This document shows, in pieces, positions 16,055 through 25,044 of a stretch of 64,000 bases of DNA (within the stretch, counting starts at the first letter, position 1; every line of letters starts with the position of its first letter). Both the position numbers and the translations under genes were made by a program. Origin of the DNA: Chryseobacterium sp. (GTDB taxonomy: Bacteria > Bacteroidota > Bacteroidia > Flavobacteriales > Weeksellaceae); contig NZ_VOXE01000001.1 in assembly GCF_008014695.1 (NCBI RefSeq), positions 248,001 to 312,000 of the forward strand, in the 5' to 3' direction. A model generated the notes under the pieces. It was not told where the DNA came from, searched no databases, and saw nothing but the letters and a program-made list of their open reading frames with translations.

Positions 16055-16351
16055 CTATAAGTTTTTGGATATTGTCGATTTGATATTATTTGAAAATTTT
16101 ATGATCGAAAACAAAGGCTGCTTTGAGATATCCGTCCCGCACAGTAGGTAAATCAGCACCCGTTTTTTGTCTTTGATACGGTAACTCCACCCGAACTTTT
16201 CTCCGGAAAAGTTCCATTCGGCAAGCGTAAATGGCGCCGTCTTCGTGGTAAAGTTTTCCAGATCCTTCCAGATCAGAAACGTTGCTCCGAGGGCTTTTTC
16301 GAGCTCCGCAGAAGTGGGCGTGAGGGTTTTCTCGGTGAAGATGCTTTTCAT
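16055..16351 (-). pseudogene. Frameshifted, truncated DUF3788 copy
   Basis: The first roughly 75 codons match the intact DUF3788 gene almost residue for residue (MKSIFTEKTLTPTSAELEKA against MKSIFAEKTLTPTSSELEKA). Near 16140 one base is missing relative to the intact copy (GCACAG against GCGGCAG on the plus strand), shifting the frame; the old frame continues as DGYLKAAFVFDHKIFK and then meets a stop, so the C-terminal third is also lost. It is therefore a decayed duplicate and not a sequencing error alone. Confidence 0.8.
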
Positions 16352-16440
16352 AAGGAATTTAATGTTACACAACTTTTTGGTGATCTATTAGAAGTATGAG
16401 ACCAGCCAAGACGACGAAAGTTACGTTAGGTAGAAAATTT

Positions 16441-17061
16441 TTATTTTCTGAGAATTTCAAGATTGTATAGATTGGTTTTCTCGTCAGCATCAAGATTTTT
16501 AATATCATGTTTTACCTCCAGTATTTGACCTGGGTTACTGTAACAATAGAAAGAAATTTTCTTTTTAAACAATCCATTTTCTATTTTCTTGTAAAAAACA
16601 TTGAAATGGAAATCCTCTTTTATTTCTGCTACCTTTGTTATTGATTCATCCAACATGTCTTTCATTTTGTCAGAAACTTTTTGAACCACTAAATCGTTCA
16701 GTTTGCTGTCAAAAATATTTATCTTTTCAACAAGCTTTTCATAGTCATACACTTTGCGGTAAATATAACCCTGCGCTATCATGTCTTCGAGAATCTTTTC
16801 TTTTCCTTCATCTTTTTCTTCCTTTACATCGGCCACAGATAATTCAAGCATGATTTTATTTTTCATGTCGTGATAAAGAAAACCAGCAATAATATTGATT
16901 TCTTTTTTACAATTTGAACAGGTATTTTCGTTTAGTTTTCCGGAAAGGACTTTATTTTTCAGCTCTGGCTGTAAAGTGATGTTTACCGTTTGATAATACT
17001 GCAATTCCTGTTGAGAATCACAGTGAGGGCAAATTTGTACGACGGTGTTATTTAAACTCAT
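16441..17061 (-). CDS. CpXC-domain protein
   Basis: A 206-residue protein whose N-terminus carries two zinc-knuckle pairs, CPHC at residues 11-14 and CSNC at about 48-51, framing a beta-rich segment: the CpXC domain arrangement. The remainder is helical and charged (VKEEKDEGKEKILEDMIAQG...) with a final beta-rich stretch. CpXC proteins have no defined function. It is the last of the poorly known genes before the ligase cluster. Confidence 0.75.
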   Translation of the reverse strand: MSLNNTVVQICPHCDSQQELQYYQTVNITLQPELKNKVLSGKLNENTCSNCKKEINIIAGFLYHDMKNKIMLELSVADVKEEKDEGKEKILEDMIAQGYIYRKVYDYEKLVEKINIFDSKLNDLVVQKVSDKMKDMLDESITKVAEIKEDFHFNVFYKKIENGLFKKKISFYCYSNPGQILEVKHDIKNLDADEKTNLYNLEILRK

Positions 17062-17106
17062 TTCTGTTTAATTGAATTCGTTAGTTTGGCTAATCTCTAT
17101 AATAAA

Positions 17107-18288
17107 TTAATCCGCAAAAAAAGCCGTCGAGCCGCCAATCCAGATCGCATCCTTCTTGTTAAAATCTACATTGACCATGTCGGCCTTCGTCATTCTTACG
17201 AGGTGTTCCATGAGTTTAGGGCGGTCTTCATCCTCGAACCAAATGTAGAGCAGGCGGATTTCGGCCTTCGAATATTCACCGTTGGGATCTTTGAACAGAG
17301 GGGCATACCGTACTTTTTTCTGGAGGATGTAGTTTTCTTTGTCATCAATCGCCTCCGTGATCTCTTTTGTCGGATGCAGGTTCACTCCGCTTCCCGCAAA
17401 GGAGAAGAGGGGTTTGAGGACAAAATTCTCCAGATTTTCGGTGTCGGGAAACTCATGCAGGAAATAGCTTTTGGGAACATAGGCATGATCCAGTTTCGGC
17501 AGCAGGAATTTGGAGATTTTAAAAAACCAGTTCGGATGCGTGATCCATTTTACATCCACGTCTTCCCGGAAGTCGAATTCCGTTTTCAGGTCTTCAATAC
17601 GGTCGAGTTCATCGAAAATGACGCGGTTGTAGATGCGTTTGATCTCAATGAGTTTGCCGTTATTCTCATAGTAGAGTTTACGGTCTTTTTTAGTAATTTC
17701 AGTAAGACAGACCGGTTTGATGCCGAGTTTTTTCTCGGTGATGTAAAAATCGATATTGGTCTTCTGGCGGTGCGGCTCAATTTCGAGGAGGATGACGTTC
17801 TCAGGATTCTCGTCACCAATCAGCAAACGGCGCAGGTCGTTGTAATATTCTTCGTCGGTTGTTGGGGGTTTCAGTTCGTTCAGAAAAGGGTAGACTTCGC
17901 AGTACGTGTTCTGAAGTTCCCGCTGAAAGCCGTACAGCGTCGGAAATGCCTGAAGTTCGATGAGTTGTGGTTCCACTTCGCCTTTTTCATTCTCGCAGAT
18001 CCCGAAATCGATCGTAAAGAAATGCGGTTGATTCGTATCATTAGGCACATTGCAGTTATCGGGGATTGCTTTAGAAAGTTCTTTAGGCGACATTTTTTTA
18101 ATCTGCGAGACAATACTGTCGCAGGCCCCGTAAAGTTTTGCCTGGAAATCCTTCGTCAAAAAAACCGGACTTTCCGATACGCGGAACAACGGCTCCGTTC
18201 CCCCTTTCTGCTTAAGCGTTTCGAGGATTTCACGGTATTTCTCTGTGCTGAACTCACTGTTGAACCGGTCTCTGTATTTGCGAATCAT
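17107..18288 (-). CDS. ATP-grasp-like protein of the ligase cluster
   Basis: A 393-residue protein with features of the glutathione-synthetase-like ATP-grasp fold: FVLKPLFSFAGSGVNLHP near residue 285 (phosphate-binding strand-loop), YILQKKVRYAPLF, and AEIRLLYIWFED near the C-terminus; an acidic-aromatic IELQAFPTLYGFQ lies near residue 127. No closer family is recognised. The order of motifs is unusual and could mean a divergent or permuted fold. It is last in the minus-strand cluster, separated from the amidotransferase by a terminator, so it may be expressed at a lower level or independently. Confidence 0.6.
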   Translation of the reverse strand: MIRKYRDRFNSEFSTEKYREILETLKQKGGTEPLFRVSESPVFLTKDFQAKLYGACDSIVSQIKKMSPKELSKAIPDNCNVPNDTNQPHFFTIDFGICENEKGEVEPQLIELQAFPTLYGFQRELQNTYCEVYPFLNELKPPTTDEEYYNDLRRLLIGDENPENVILLEIEPHRQKTNIDFYITEKKLGIKPVCLTEITKKDRKLYYENNGKLIEIKRIYNRVIFDELDRIEDLKTEFDFREDVDVKWITHPNWFFKISKFLLPKLDHAYVPKSYFLHEFPDTENLENFVLKPLFSFAGSGVNLHPTKEITEAIDDKENYILQKKVRYAPLFKDPNGEYSKAEIRLLYIWFEDEDRPKLMEHLVRMTKADMVNVDFNKKDAIWIGGSTAFFAD

Positions 18289-18336
18289 GGGTCAGGGTTT
18301 AATGATTAAATGTAAGGAATTTCCGGATATCGTTCA

Positions 18337-18362
18337 CAAAAAAACCGGGTAAGAACCCGATT
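18337..18362 (-). terminator. Intrinsic terminator inside the ligase cluster
   Basis: On the minus strand an 8-bp stem (18362-18355 with 18350-18343, one G-U pair) with loop TCTT is followed by seven Ts. It lies 23 bp after the amidotransferase stop and before the last ATP-grasp-like gene. Confidence 0.7.
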
Positions 18363-18384
18363 TATTTATTTTTATGTTGTGTAC

Positions 18385-19215
18385 TTAAGCAATCTCACAT
18401 TCTTTGAGAATCTGTTCAGAAGCTTGCTGCAGGAAGCGCGGCAGGATCTGCTCGCGGGTGAAGAGGATTTTATCCGGATCATCCATGCGGTCGACGGTTT
18501 CGAGGAATTTTTCCATACCGTAACTTTCGATCATGGCTTCGCGGTTTTTTTCGTCTTTCAGGTTTTCGATCATTCCCTGCGGATCGGCTTCCGGATGGAA
18601 CTGGGTGCCGAAGATTTCTTCCGAGAAACGTACCGCCATCACTGCTCTTTCAAGATGGATATGCGGCCTTACTTTTTCCAGTGCCACGATCTCCATTCCC
18701 AATTCTTGAAATTTTTCAAGATCCGGTTCGATAAACTGGTATGCTCTTGAATCTACGCCGTAAAAAGGTTCAGCGAGGTTTTTAAGCAGAAAATCAGTTT
18801 CGCCTTCAGAGGTTTTATGGATCGGCATTACACCAAAAGAATAGGATTTCCTTTTGCAGATGTTCCCGAGTTTCCAGTGGATGCTTGCCAGTTGGAATGA
18901 ATGGCAGATGAGGAAGAGGTATTTTTTGTTTTCTGAAATTTTATTGTGTTCCCAGATCTGATTTAGCAAATCTGCGAATTTTTCTTCCCATTCCATGCCT
19001 TCACGGTGCGGATTTCCGGGGCCGCCTGAGGAAATGAAAATGTCAAAATCTTCAACTGCGGGCATTTCGTTCTCATACCGAACTTCAAATACCTCAATAT
19101 GTACCGCAGTTGCAGCAGTTTCCTTAAAAGCCTGTGCAATTTCCTTTATATTCCGCATGCCCTGATTTGCACGCCCGTTGTTCATATCCAGCAGCGCCAG
19201 TTTTATCTCTTTCAT
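18385..19215 (-). CDS. Class I glutamine amidotransferase
   Basis: A 276-residue GATase of the GuaA-like triad type. Visible are the oxyanion strand FDIFISSGGPGNPH, the nucleophile elbow LICHSFQLAS with Cys104, and the His-Glu pair in FGTQFHPEAD (His207, Glu209). It has about 60 extra C-terminal residues after the triad. No synthetase domain is fused, so released ammonia would go to a partner or the protein acts as a gamma-glutamyl peptidase. It follows the COG2170 ligase by 39 bp, with a -7 box in the gap. Confidence 0.88.
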   Translation of the reverse strand: MKEIKLALLDMNNGRANQGMRNIKEIAQAFKETAATAVHIEVFEVRYENEMPAVEDFDIFISSGGPGNPHREGMEWEEKFADLLNQIWEHNKISENKKYLFLICHSFQLASIHWKLGNICKRKSYSFGVMPIHKTSEGETDFLLKNLAEPFYGVDSRAYQFIEPDLEKFQELGMEIVALEKVRPHIHLERAVMAVRFSEEIFGTQFHPEADPQGMIENLKDEKNREAMIESYGMEKFLETVDRMDDPDKILFTREQILPRFLQQASEQILKECEIA

Positions 19216-19233
19216 TTAATTCCGTTTACGGTG

Positions 19234-19241
19234 CAAAATTA
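19234..19241 (-). promoter_or_regulatory. -7 box before the amidotransferase
   Basis: TAATTTTG on the minus strand (19241-19234) fits TAnnTTTG, 18 bp before the ATG at 19215. It suggests the amidotransferase can be transcribed separately from the upstream ligases. Confidence 0.5.
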
Positions 19242-19254
19242 AGCAATAAAAAAC

Positions 19255-20361
19255 TTAGTCCTCAGTAAGGCCGGATTCTGTCTCAGAAATCATATAATCC
19301 ACAACGGCTTTCAGGTCTCCTGTGGCTTCGTAGACCGCGAGCTGACGGTCGGCGCCGGTTCCGTTTCTCATAATTTCCCAGGCATATTCCACCTCTTTTC
19401 TGCAGCCGAGTTCATCCACCACATCATCAATAAAATCCAGCAATTCGCGCAGCAGTTCACTGTATGGAACGCTGGTTTCCTTGCCGAAATCGATGAGGTG
19501 TGCGTGAATCCCGTCTTTGGACGCGCGCCATTTGTTTTCGTTCAGCAAAAGCCGGCGGTAGCTTCTGAAACTCATGTTCTGCTGATGCAGTTTATAGATT
19601 TTCGCCACGAGACACTGCATAATGGCAGCCAGACAAACCGTTTCCTCCACTTTTAAGGGCATATCGCAGATGCGGAACTCAATGGTCGGGTAGAAGGGAT
19701 GAACCCTTAGATCCCACCATATTTTCTTGGCATTGTCGATCGTGCCGGTTTTGATCATTAAACTGATATACGCATCAAATTCCGCAGCGGAACTGAAATA
19801 ACTCGGGATCCCTGTTCTCGGAAATTTTACAAAAACTTCCTGCCGGTAAGATTTGAAACCGGTATTTCTTCCGATCCAAAAAGGGGAATTTACCGAAAGT
19901 GCATACACGTGCGGAAGAAAATAACGCATGACATTCTGGATCCTGATGCCTTCTTCCCGGTCCGGAATTCCGATGTGAACGTGTAGGCCGAATATCAGAT
20001 TCGACCGCGCCACATCGCCCAGATCAATGAGGAGTTTGTCGTAGCGGTCGTCTTTGGTTATGTTATTGTCCTGCCATCTCGAAAAAGGATGGGTGCCGCC
20101 GCCGGAAACCCGCAGGTTGTTGTCGTGCGCCACTTTAATGAGCCTTCTCCGGAGATCCATGAGCTCCGCTTTTACTTCCTGAATGTTCTGACAGATGCCC
20201 GTTTCCATCTCAATGACGGATTCGTGCATTTCGTGCTTTAAATTCTCGTGTAAGGTTGCTCTTCCGCCCTCGATGATCTTGGATACATGGGAAACCAAAT
20301 CACGGCTTTCCACATCAATGATCTGATATTCTTCTTCGACGCCAATGGTAAACTGATGCAT
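19255..20361 (-). CDS. COG2170 (YbdK/GCS2) carboxylate-amine ligase
   Basis: A 368-residue glutamate-cysteine-ligase-like enzyme (GCS2 family). Motifs: TIGVEEEYQIID at residues 5-16 (metal-binding glutamates), SGGGTHPFSRW near 86-96, GLHVHIGIPD near 124-133, and PTIEFRICDMP near 226-236. The family forms amide bonds using ATP; E. coli YbdK has weak gamma-glutamylcysteine activity, but many members act on unknown substrates. Its position between an ATP-grasp ligase and an amidotransferase points to a dedicated biosynthetic role and away from general glutathione synthesis. Confidence 0.9.
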   Translation of the reverse strand: MHQFTIGVEEEYQIIDVESRDLVSHVSKIIEGGRATLHENLKHEMHESVIEMETGICQNIQEVKAELMDLRRRLIKVAHDNNLRVSGGGTHPFSRWQDNNITKDDRYDKLLIDLGDVARSNLIFGLHVHIGIPDREEGIRIQNVMRYFLPHVYALSVNSPFWIGRNTGFKSYRQEVFVKFPRTGIPSYFSSAAEFDAYISLMIKTGTIDNAKKIWWDLRVHPFYPTIEFRICDMPLKVEETVCLAAIMQCLVAKIYKLHQQNMSFRSYRRLLLNENKWRASKDGIHAHLIDFGKETSVPYSELLRELLDFIDDVVDELGCRKEVEYAWEIMRNGTGADRQLAVYEATGDLKAVVDYMISETESGLTED

Positions 20362-20447
20362 GGTTTATATTTTTTAAATAATTTCAAAAGAAAAAAACAG
20401 CTGACCTTCAGTAACACCGAACGGCTACTGTTTCTTTCTGAATCTGA

Positions 20448-21398
20448 TTAAATAGAATCTTTTACAAATTTACCCCAAGAAATGTTGGGTGTTCCCGGAA
20501 CATATTCCTGGGCCTTTTCAATGGCCAGCTTTGCCGCGTGTTCAACGATCCATGCAAAGTTTTCTTCACCCACTGAATTCACATCGGCATCGGGAGCCGG
20601 GTTGCAGAAATCGATGGCGTAAGGAATTCCGTCTCTTACCGCAAATTCAACGGTATTGAAGTCATAACCCAGCGCTTCGTTCATGGTAATGGTATAGTCA
20701 TGAATCACTTTCAGAAGCTTCTCCAGTTCTTTTCCTTCAGTCTGATGCGTAGTTGCATAACGCAAATGATGCGGATTACGCGGTTCGTATGGCATGATGT
20801 GGACGTATTTCTTGCCCAGACAGTATACGCGGTAATAATCGTGGAACACAATTTCTTCCTGAAGCATCATCACGAGCTGCTCGGTTTCGTTCAGTTTTTC
20901 CCACATATCTTCGGGACTCTCCACGCGGTAAACGCTTTTCCAGCCACCACCGTCATGCGGTTTCATATAAGCCGGGAAACCGATATAATTGAAAATATAA
21001 TCCCAGTCGTGCGGGAATTTCAGATTTCTGAAAGACGTTTCGGTGGTGTTTGACGGCCGCTCGTTGGATGGAAGCAACACTGTTTTCGGCAGTGGGATTC
21101 CCAGCTTCGACATCAGGGCATTGTTGAAGAATTTTTCATCTGCACTCCACCAGAAGGGATTGTTGATGACATAAGTTCCGTTCAACGCTGCGTTTTTAAG
21201 ATATGCTCTGTAAAAAGGGACATCCTGAGAAATCCGGTCGATGATGACAGCATATCCGTAATCTGCGCCTTGTTCCAGTTTATCGATCATAACGGGCTCC
21301 GCGATCACTTCGCCTTTGCCCAGTTCATTTACTTTTTTTATAAATTCCCACGGAAATGTATCTTCCATGCCGAACAATATTCCTACTTTTTTTGCCAT
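20448..21398 (-). CDS. ATP-grasp ligase (RimK/glutathione synthetase-like)
   Basis: A 316-residue ATP-grasp enzyme: YMKPHDGGGWKSVY with the ATP-binding Lys146, a second strand with LVMMLQEEIVFHDYYRVYCL, and the metal-binding end AIDFCNPAPDAD near residue 262-273. Such enzymes join a carboxylate to an amine through an acyl phosphate. The N-terminal pre-grasp part (MAKKVGILFGMEDTFPWEFI) is short. It is followed by the COG2170 ligase after 86 bp and preceded by an esterase; substrate unknown. Confidence 0.85.
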   Translation of the reverse strand: MAKKVGILFGMEDTFPWEFIKKVNELGKGEVIAEPVMIDKLEQGADYGYAVIIDRISQDVPFYRAYLKNAALNGTYVINNPFWWSADEKFFNNALMSKLGIPLPKTVLLPSNERPSNTTETSFRNLKFPHDWDYIFNYIGFPAYMKPHDGGGWKSVYRVESPEDMWEKLNETEQLVMMLQEEIVFHDYYRVYCLGKKYVHIMPYEPRNPHHLRYATTHQTEGKELEKLLKVIHDYTITMNEALGYDFNTVEFAVRDGIPYAIDFCNPAPDADVNSVGEENFAWIVEHAAKLAIEKAQEYVPGTPNISWGKFVKDSI

Positions 21399-21436
21399 AA
21401 TATTTTAATGTTGATTTTAATGTTTAATTCGGATTT

Positions 21437-22150
21437 CTAAGAAAAAAACCTTCCTATAAATTTGGGGAATACCATTCTCCAGAGCGGCCAGTCGTGGCTG
21501 ATCCATTTCTGTTCATCGTACCAGTGGCTGATTCCTTTTGCTGAGAGAATCGCCGCCATTTCCTTCGTCTGGTCGAGGCAGATGTCTTCGTCTGAAGTAC
21601 TCAAAACAATATGCATGTGTTTATATTTCCAGGTTTCATCATTCATTACAAATTCCCGCGGGCAGTTGAAATACACGAGTTCACTGCTGTAACCATCCAT
21701 GAAGTTGCGGATTGAAAATGCTCCGGAAAGACAGAACAGGTGCGAAACGACATCCGGAAACCTGAAGGCGAAATTGGCTGCATGATAGCCGCCAAAACTG
21801 GCTCCTGCCACTGCCACACGGTGTTCTGCATGTTTTTTCTGAATATATGGGACAAATTCCTGAATCAGAAACTGAACATACAGTTCATAATTCCTGATGC
21901 GCTCAGCGGGATGAATGGTTTTATCGTAAAAACTGAATTTATCGATGGTTTCCACATTGTAGAGAATTACTTTCCCCTGATCAGTAAACCAGTTGATACT
22001 ATCATTTAATTTAAAATCATGATTTTGGGTGTACTCTCCCTGAGAAGTAGGAAACATGATGATCGGGAACCCGTAATGACCGGTCACTTCCACCTTTAAA
22101 CTCATGCCCAGAAGGTGTGAATAAAAGTCGGTATGTTGAATTTTTGGCAT
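21437..22150 (-). CDS. Alpha/beta-hydrolase esterase of the ligase cluster
   Basis: A 237-residue serine hydrolase of the putative-esterase family (esterase D/EntFes type): nucleophile elbow GASFGGYHA with Ser118, a candidate catalytic Asp in STSDEDICLDQ, and a C-terminal His in WISHDWPLW. No signal peptide, so probably cytosolic. The frame is open to 22213 but MPKIQHTDFYSHLLG at 22150 fits the family start. It lies between two ATP-grasp genes and may hydrolyse or transfer an acyl product of the pathway. Confidence 0.82.
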   Translation of the reverse strand: MPKIQHTDFYSHLLGMSLKVEVTGHYGFPIIMFPTSQGEYTQNHDFKLNDSINWFTDQGKVILYNVETIDKFSFYDKTIHPAERIRNYELYVQFLIQEFVPYIQKKHAEHRVAVAGASFGGYHAANFAFRFPDVVSHLFCLSGAFSIRNFMDGYSSELVYFNCPREFVMNDETWKYKHMHIVLSTSDEDICLDQTKEMAAILSAKGISHWYDEQKWISHDWPLWRMVFPKFIGRFFS

Positions 22151-22241
22151 GAACTGTTTTTTTGGAAATGTTAAATGTTGATTTGGTGTAAGATACACCT
22201 TAAAGACCGGCAATGAGGTTTTTCTTTCAATAAGAAGCTTT

Positions 22242-23453
22242 TTATGAAGAGGGTTTAGCTCTTGGCGGAATGATATTTAGAAAATCGCTCGTAATCCTTC
22301 TTGCTGCTTCATCCAGTCTTTCCTGGATTTTTTCCTTGCTGTCGGATTTATAAACAATTCCTACATGATACTCAATTGGAAGAAATTTTACGACTTCATC
22401 ACACTTGAAAGCTTCGTAATCCGGAGTCTGATGTTTTGCGAGGGCGATGATGAGACCTGAAGAAAATCCTGTAGGCTTTGAAACTTCGTATTTGGAACGG
22501 TTTAAAAGGGCGGTTTCAATTTTTGCCCATTCGCGCCAGAGATTGATTCCGCTTGAAGCTTCCACCAGATCAGGGATATGAGCACCGCCGACGCGTGAAG
22601 AAGTTTCCAGAAAATACCAAATCCCGTCTTCTTTTCCGCGGATAAATTCGGTGTGTGTGGCGCCATTTACGAGTCCGAAACTCATCAGGACATTTGCATT
22701 GGCCTTTTCCAGCGCCAGGAATTCTTCCGAATATCTGCCTAAAGTTTTTGTCCGGAAAACACCGCCTTCATGCGATACTTCCATCGGTGGAGAAAGATAT
22801 TGAGAGGCTGATGTAAAAACGATTTCTTTATTGTACACAAGACTGTCGACATGAAAAACGTCGCCGGGTTTGAAGCTTTCGAGCAAAAATTTATGTCGTT
22901 CCTCTCCCAGATTTTCAATGGCTTTCCAAAGTTCTTCTGTCGAATTTATTTTGATGATTCCTGTTGCAGACGCTTCAGAACGGGGTTTCAAAACCCATGG
23001 TGCCGGAACTTTTTCAGCAAATTCCTTTACGGTCTGATCGTTAAATATGGAAGAAAATTCAGGAACTTCAATGCCGGAATCTTTTGCGCGCTGTCTCATG
23101 GCGAGTTTGTCACGGAAGTACCGATGCGTGGTCTGGCCCATTCCGGGAATTCTAAAGGTTTCGCGGATGAGTGCTGCTTTTTCTACATCATAATCATCGA
23201 GGGCAATCACCGCATCCACCTTGTGGTCTTTCATGAGGTGCGAAAATCCCTGCACGAGATGATCCAGATTCCACACTGAAGGCTCTAGTTCAGTCATGTA
23301 ATACACTTCGTCGATCGCATGCCATGGCCAGTTTTTATCTCTGAGATTTTCGGAGGTAATGAGGATGATTTTATTGCCGAGTTTCTTCATCTCGTCCATA
23401 AAATCATATCCTTTGTAATAGCAGGAAATGCAGACAATCGTATTCTCCTTCAT
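22242..23453 (-). CDS. ATP-grasp ligase (carbamoyl-phosphate-synthase-like)
   Basis: A 403-residue enzyme of the CarB/BacD-like ATP-grasp group: N-terminal Rossmann-like pre-grasp domain (TIVCISCYYKGYDF; VDAVIALDDYDVEKAALI), PWVLKPRSEASATGI with Lys156, the central-strand HVDSLVYNKEIVF, THTEFIRGKEDGIWYFLE, and the metal-binding ETSSRVGGAHIPD near residues 277-289. This group makes dipeptides and amides from amino acids. It is the larger of two clear ATP-grasp enzymes in the cluster; 141 bp of AT-rich DNA separates it from the aminopeptidase. Confidence 0.87.
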   Translation of the reverse strand: MKENTIVCISCYYKGYDFMDEMKKLGNKIILITSENLRDKNWPWHAIDEVYYMTELEPSVWNLDHLVQGFSHLMKDHKVDAVIALDDYDVEKAALIRETFRIPGMGQTTHRYFRDKLAMRQRAKDSGIEVPEFSSIFNDQTVKEFAEKVPAPWVLKPRSEASATGIIKINSTEELWKAIENLGEERHKFLLESFKPGDVFHVDSLVYNKEIVFTSASQYLSPPMEVSHEGGVFRTKTLGRYSEEFLALEKANANVLMSFGLVNGATHTEFIRGKEDGIWYFLETSSRVGGAHIPDLVEASSGINLWREWAKIETALLNRSKYEVSKPTGFSSGLIIALAKHQTPDYEAFKCDEVVKFLPIEYHVGIVYKSDSKEKIQERLDEAARRITSDFLNIIPPRAKPSS

Positions 23454-23594
23454 ATAATGAATTTTAAAAATTAATGAATTTTCAGAAAAATAATCTCATC
23501 ATTATTAACAAATCGATATAGATTTTAAAATAATGTTTAAGATTTGAAAATTCACTATCAATTATACAGAGAATTTTTTGAATATGCTAATTTT

Positions 23595-25016
23595 TTACGA
23601 ATAATTTTCTAAAAAATCGAGAAGAAGCTGCACACCGTAACCGGTTGCTCCTTTTTCGGTCATATAGCCCACATTTCCAAAGGCTACGCCGGCAATATCA
23701 AGGTGCGCCCAGTTCGGATGGCCTTCGATAAACTGCTCCAGGAATTTTCCGGCAATAATACAGTCCCCGAAAGGTTTGGAGGAGATGTTTTTAAAATCGG
23801 CGACATCGGATTTAAAATCATCTTTCCAGATGTCCCACAGCGGCAAATTCCACAATCGTTGGTTGGTGGCATCGCCTGATTTTTCCAGGGCATTTTTCAG
23901 ATTTTCATTATTTGAAAAATAGGCGCCGCAGGTATAACCGAACATTCTCACCGAACTGCCGGTTAAAGTGGCCAGATCAATAAGTGCATCCGTTTTGTAG
24001 TTTTTTGAAAGATAAGAAAGTCCGTCAGCAAGGGTCATTCTGCCTTCTGCATCGGTGTTCAGGACCTCAATGGTTTTTCCGTTATAAGCAGTCACCACGT
24101 CACTCGGAATTGAGGCAGTATTGGAAACGGCATTATCGGTAATCGGAAGGATTACAACCAAATTTACGGGAAGTTTAAGCGTGGCAGCCGCGATCAGCGC
24201 TCCGATTACCGCTGTCGCCCCACCCATGTCCGATTTCATATAATGCAGATTTTCCGAAGGTTTTATTGATATTCCGCCCGTATCAAATAGCACGCATTTG
24301 CCTACCAAACCTATTGTTTTTGCATCTTTTACATCTGTTTTGTATTCGAGAACTGTGAAAGCAGCTTCCTGCGCACTTCCCTGATTGACGGAAACGAAAG
24401 CACCCAATCCCAGATCTTCTGATTCTTTCCGGTTGAATACGGTGCGTTTAAGCTGGTGTTTTTCTGAAATTTCTTGTAAAAACTGCGAAATGTGCGGTAC
24501 TTTTTTAAAGTTTTGCGGCTTGTTGAGCCATTCCATGCAGGCAAACTGGCCTTCGCAGAGGGCCAAAATCTTCAGCTGTAAATTTTTCAGGCCCTCCTCC
24601 GAAACTGATTGCAGCACAGCAGAAAATTCAGGTTTAAAAAACAGGTGTTCGCCTTTGAAAGGGTAGGAATAAGTACCTAAAAAGAGCCCTTTTGCCAATT
24701 CACCTGCCTGATCTTGATTAAATTCCCCATCATTGATTGAAGTGGGAACGGACTGAATTTTTTTACGGAAATCATACGCGAATTTCGACGCGGCTGCCTG
24801 GATTTCAAAATTCTGAGGGTTCGCGCCGAGACCGATCATAAAATCAACAGAAGATTCTTCAGCTGAAACGAATACTTCATTTTTTTTACCCGAAAAAAGG
24901 TTTTGAAGCGTTGGAGGGTAATTATTCTGCGCTTTTTTCCACATTTCTTCTGTAAAAAAAGTGAATTTCTGCGCTGCTGACGGGACCGGTTGGTTGGTAA
25001 TATTTATCGTAATCAT
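23595..25016 (-). CDS. M17 leucyl aminopeptidase
   Basis: A 473-residue cytosolic metallopeptidase removing N-terminal residues from peptides. The C-terminal catalytic domain shows the metal and bicarbonate sites: GKCVLFDTGGISIKPSENLH, MKSDMGGATAV, and the family signature NTDAEGRMTLADGL. The N-terminal domain is divergent. It sits within the amide-ligase cluster, where it may trim or recycle the peptide product, although a housekeeping role cannot be excluded. Confidence 0.92.
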   Translation of the reverse strand: MITINITNQPVPSAAQKFTFFTEEMWKKAQNNYPPTLQNLFSGKKNEVFVSAEESSVDFMIGLGANPQNFEIQAAASKFAYDFRKKIQSVPTSINDGEFNQDQAGELAKGLFLGTYSYPFKGEHLFFKPEFSAVLQSVSEEGLKNLQLKILALCEGQFACMEWLNKPQNFKKVPHISQFLQEISEKHQLKRTVFNRKESEDLGLGAFVSVNQGSAQEAAFTVLEYKTDVKDAKTIGLVGKCVLFDTGGISIKPSENLHYMKSDMGGATAVIGALIAAATLKLPVNLVVILPITDNAVSNTASIPSDVVTAYNGKTIEVLNTDAEGRMTLADGLSYLSKNYKTDALIDLATLTGSSVRMFGYTCGAYFSNNENLKNALEKSGDATNQRLWNLPLWDIWKDDFKSDVADFKNISSKPFGDCIIAGKFLEQFIEGHPNWAHLDIAGVAFGNVGYMTEKGATGYGVQLLLDFLENYS

Positions 25017-25044
25017 TATTTTTATTTCAATTTATTTGGAAAGT

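Noticed and set aside
13736-17061. Chromosomal integron cassette array
   Set aside because: Small orphan genes on one strand separated by GC-rich elements suggested it, but no integrase is present and the elements lack a convincing RYYYAAC/GTTRRRY attC core pair.
17086-18309. 407-codon plus-strand ORF antisense to the ATP-grasp-like gene
   Set aside because: Composition (Phe/Arg/Val-rich) is typical of a shadow frame; the minus-strand product has recognisable motifs and fits the operon direction.
22185-22199. Inverted repeat GGTGTA-AGA-TACACC as an operator of the ligase cluster
   Set aside because: A short single copy inside the shadow N-terminal extension of the esterase; no second copy near other promoters of the cluster was seen.
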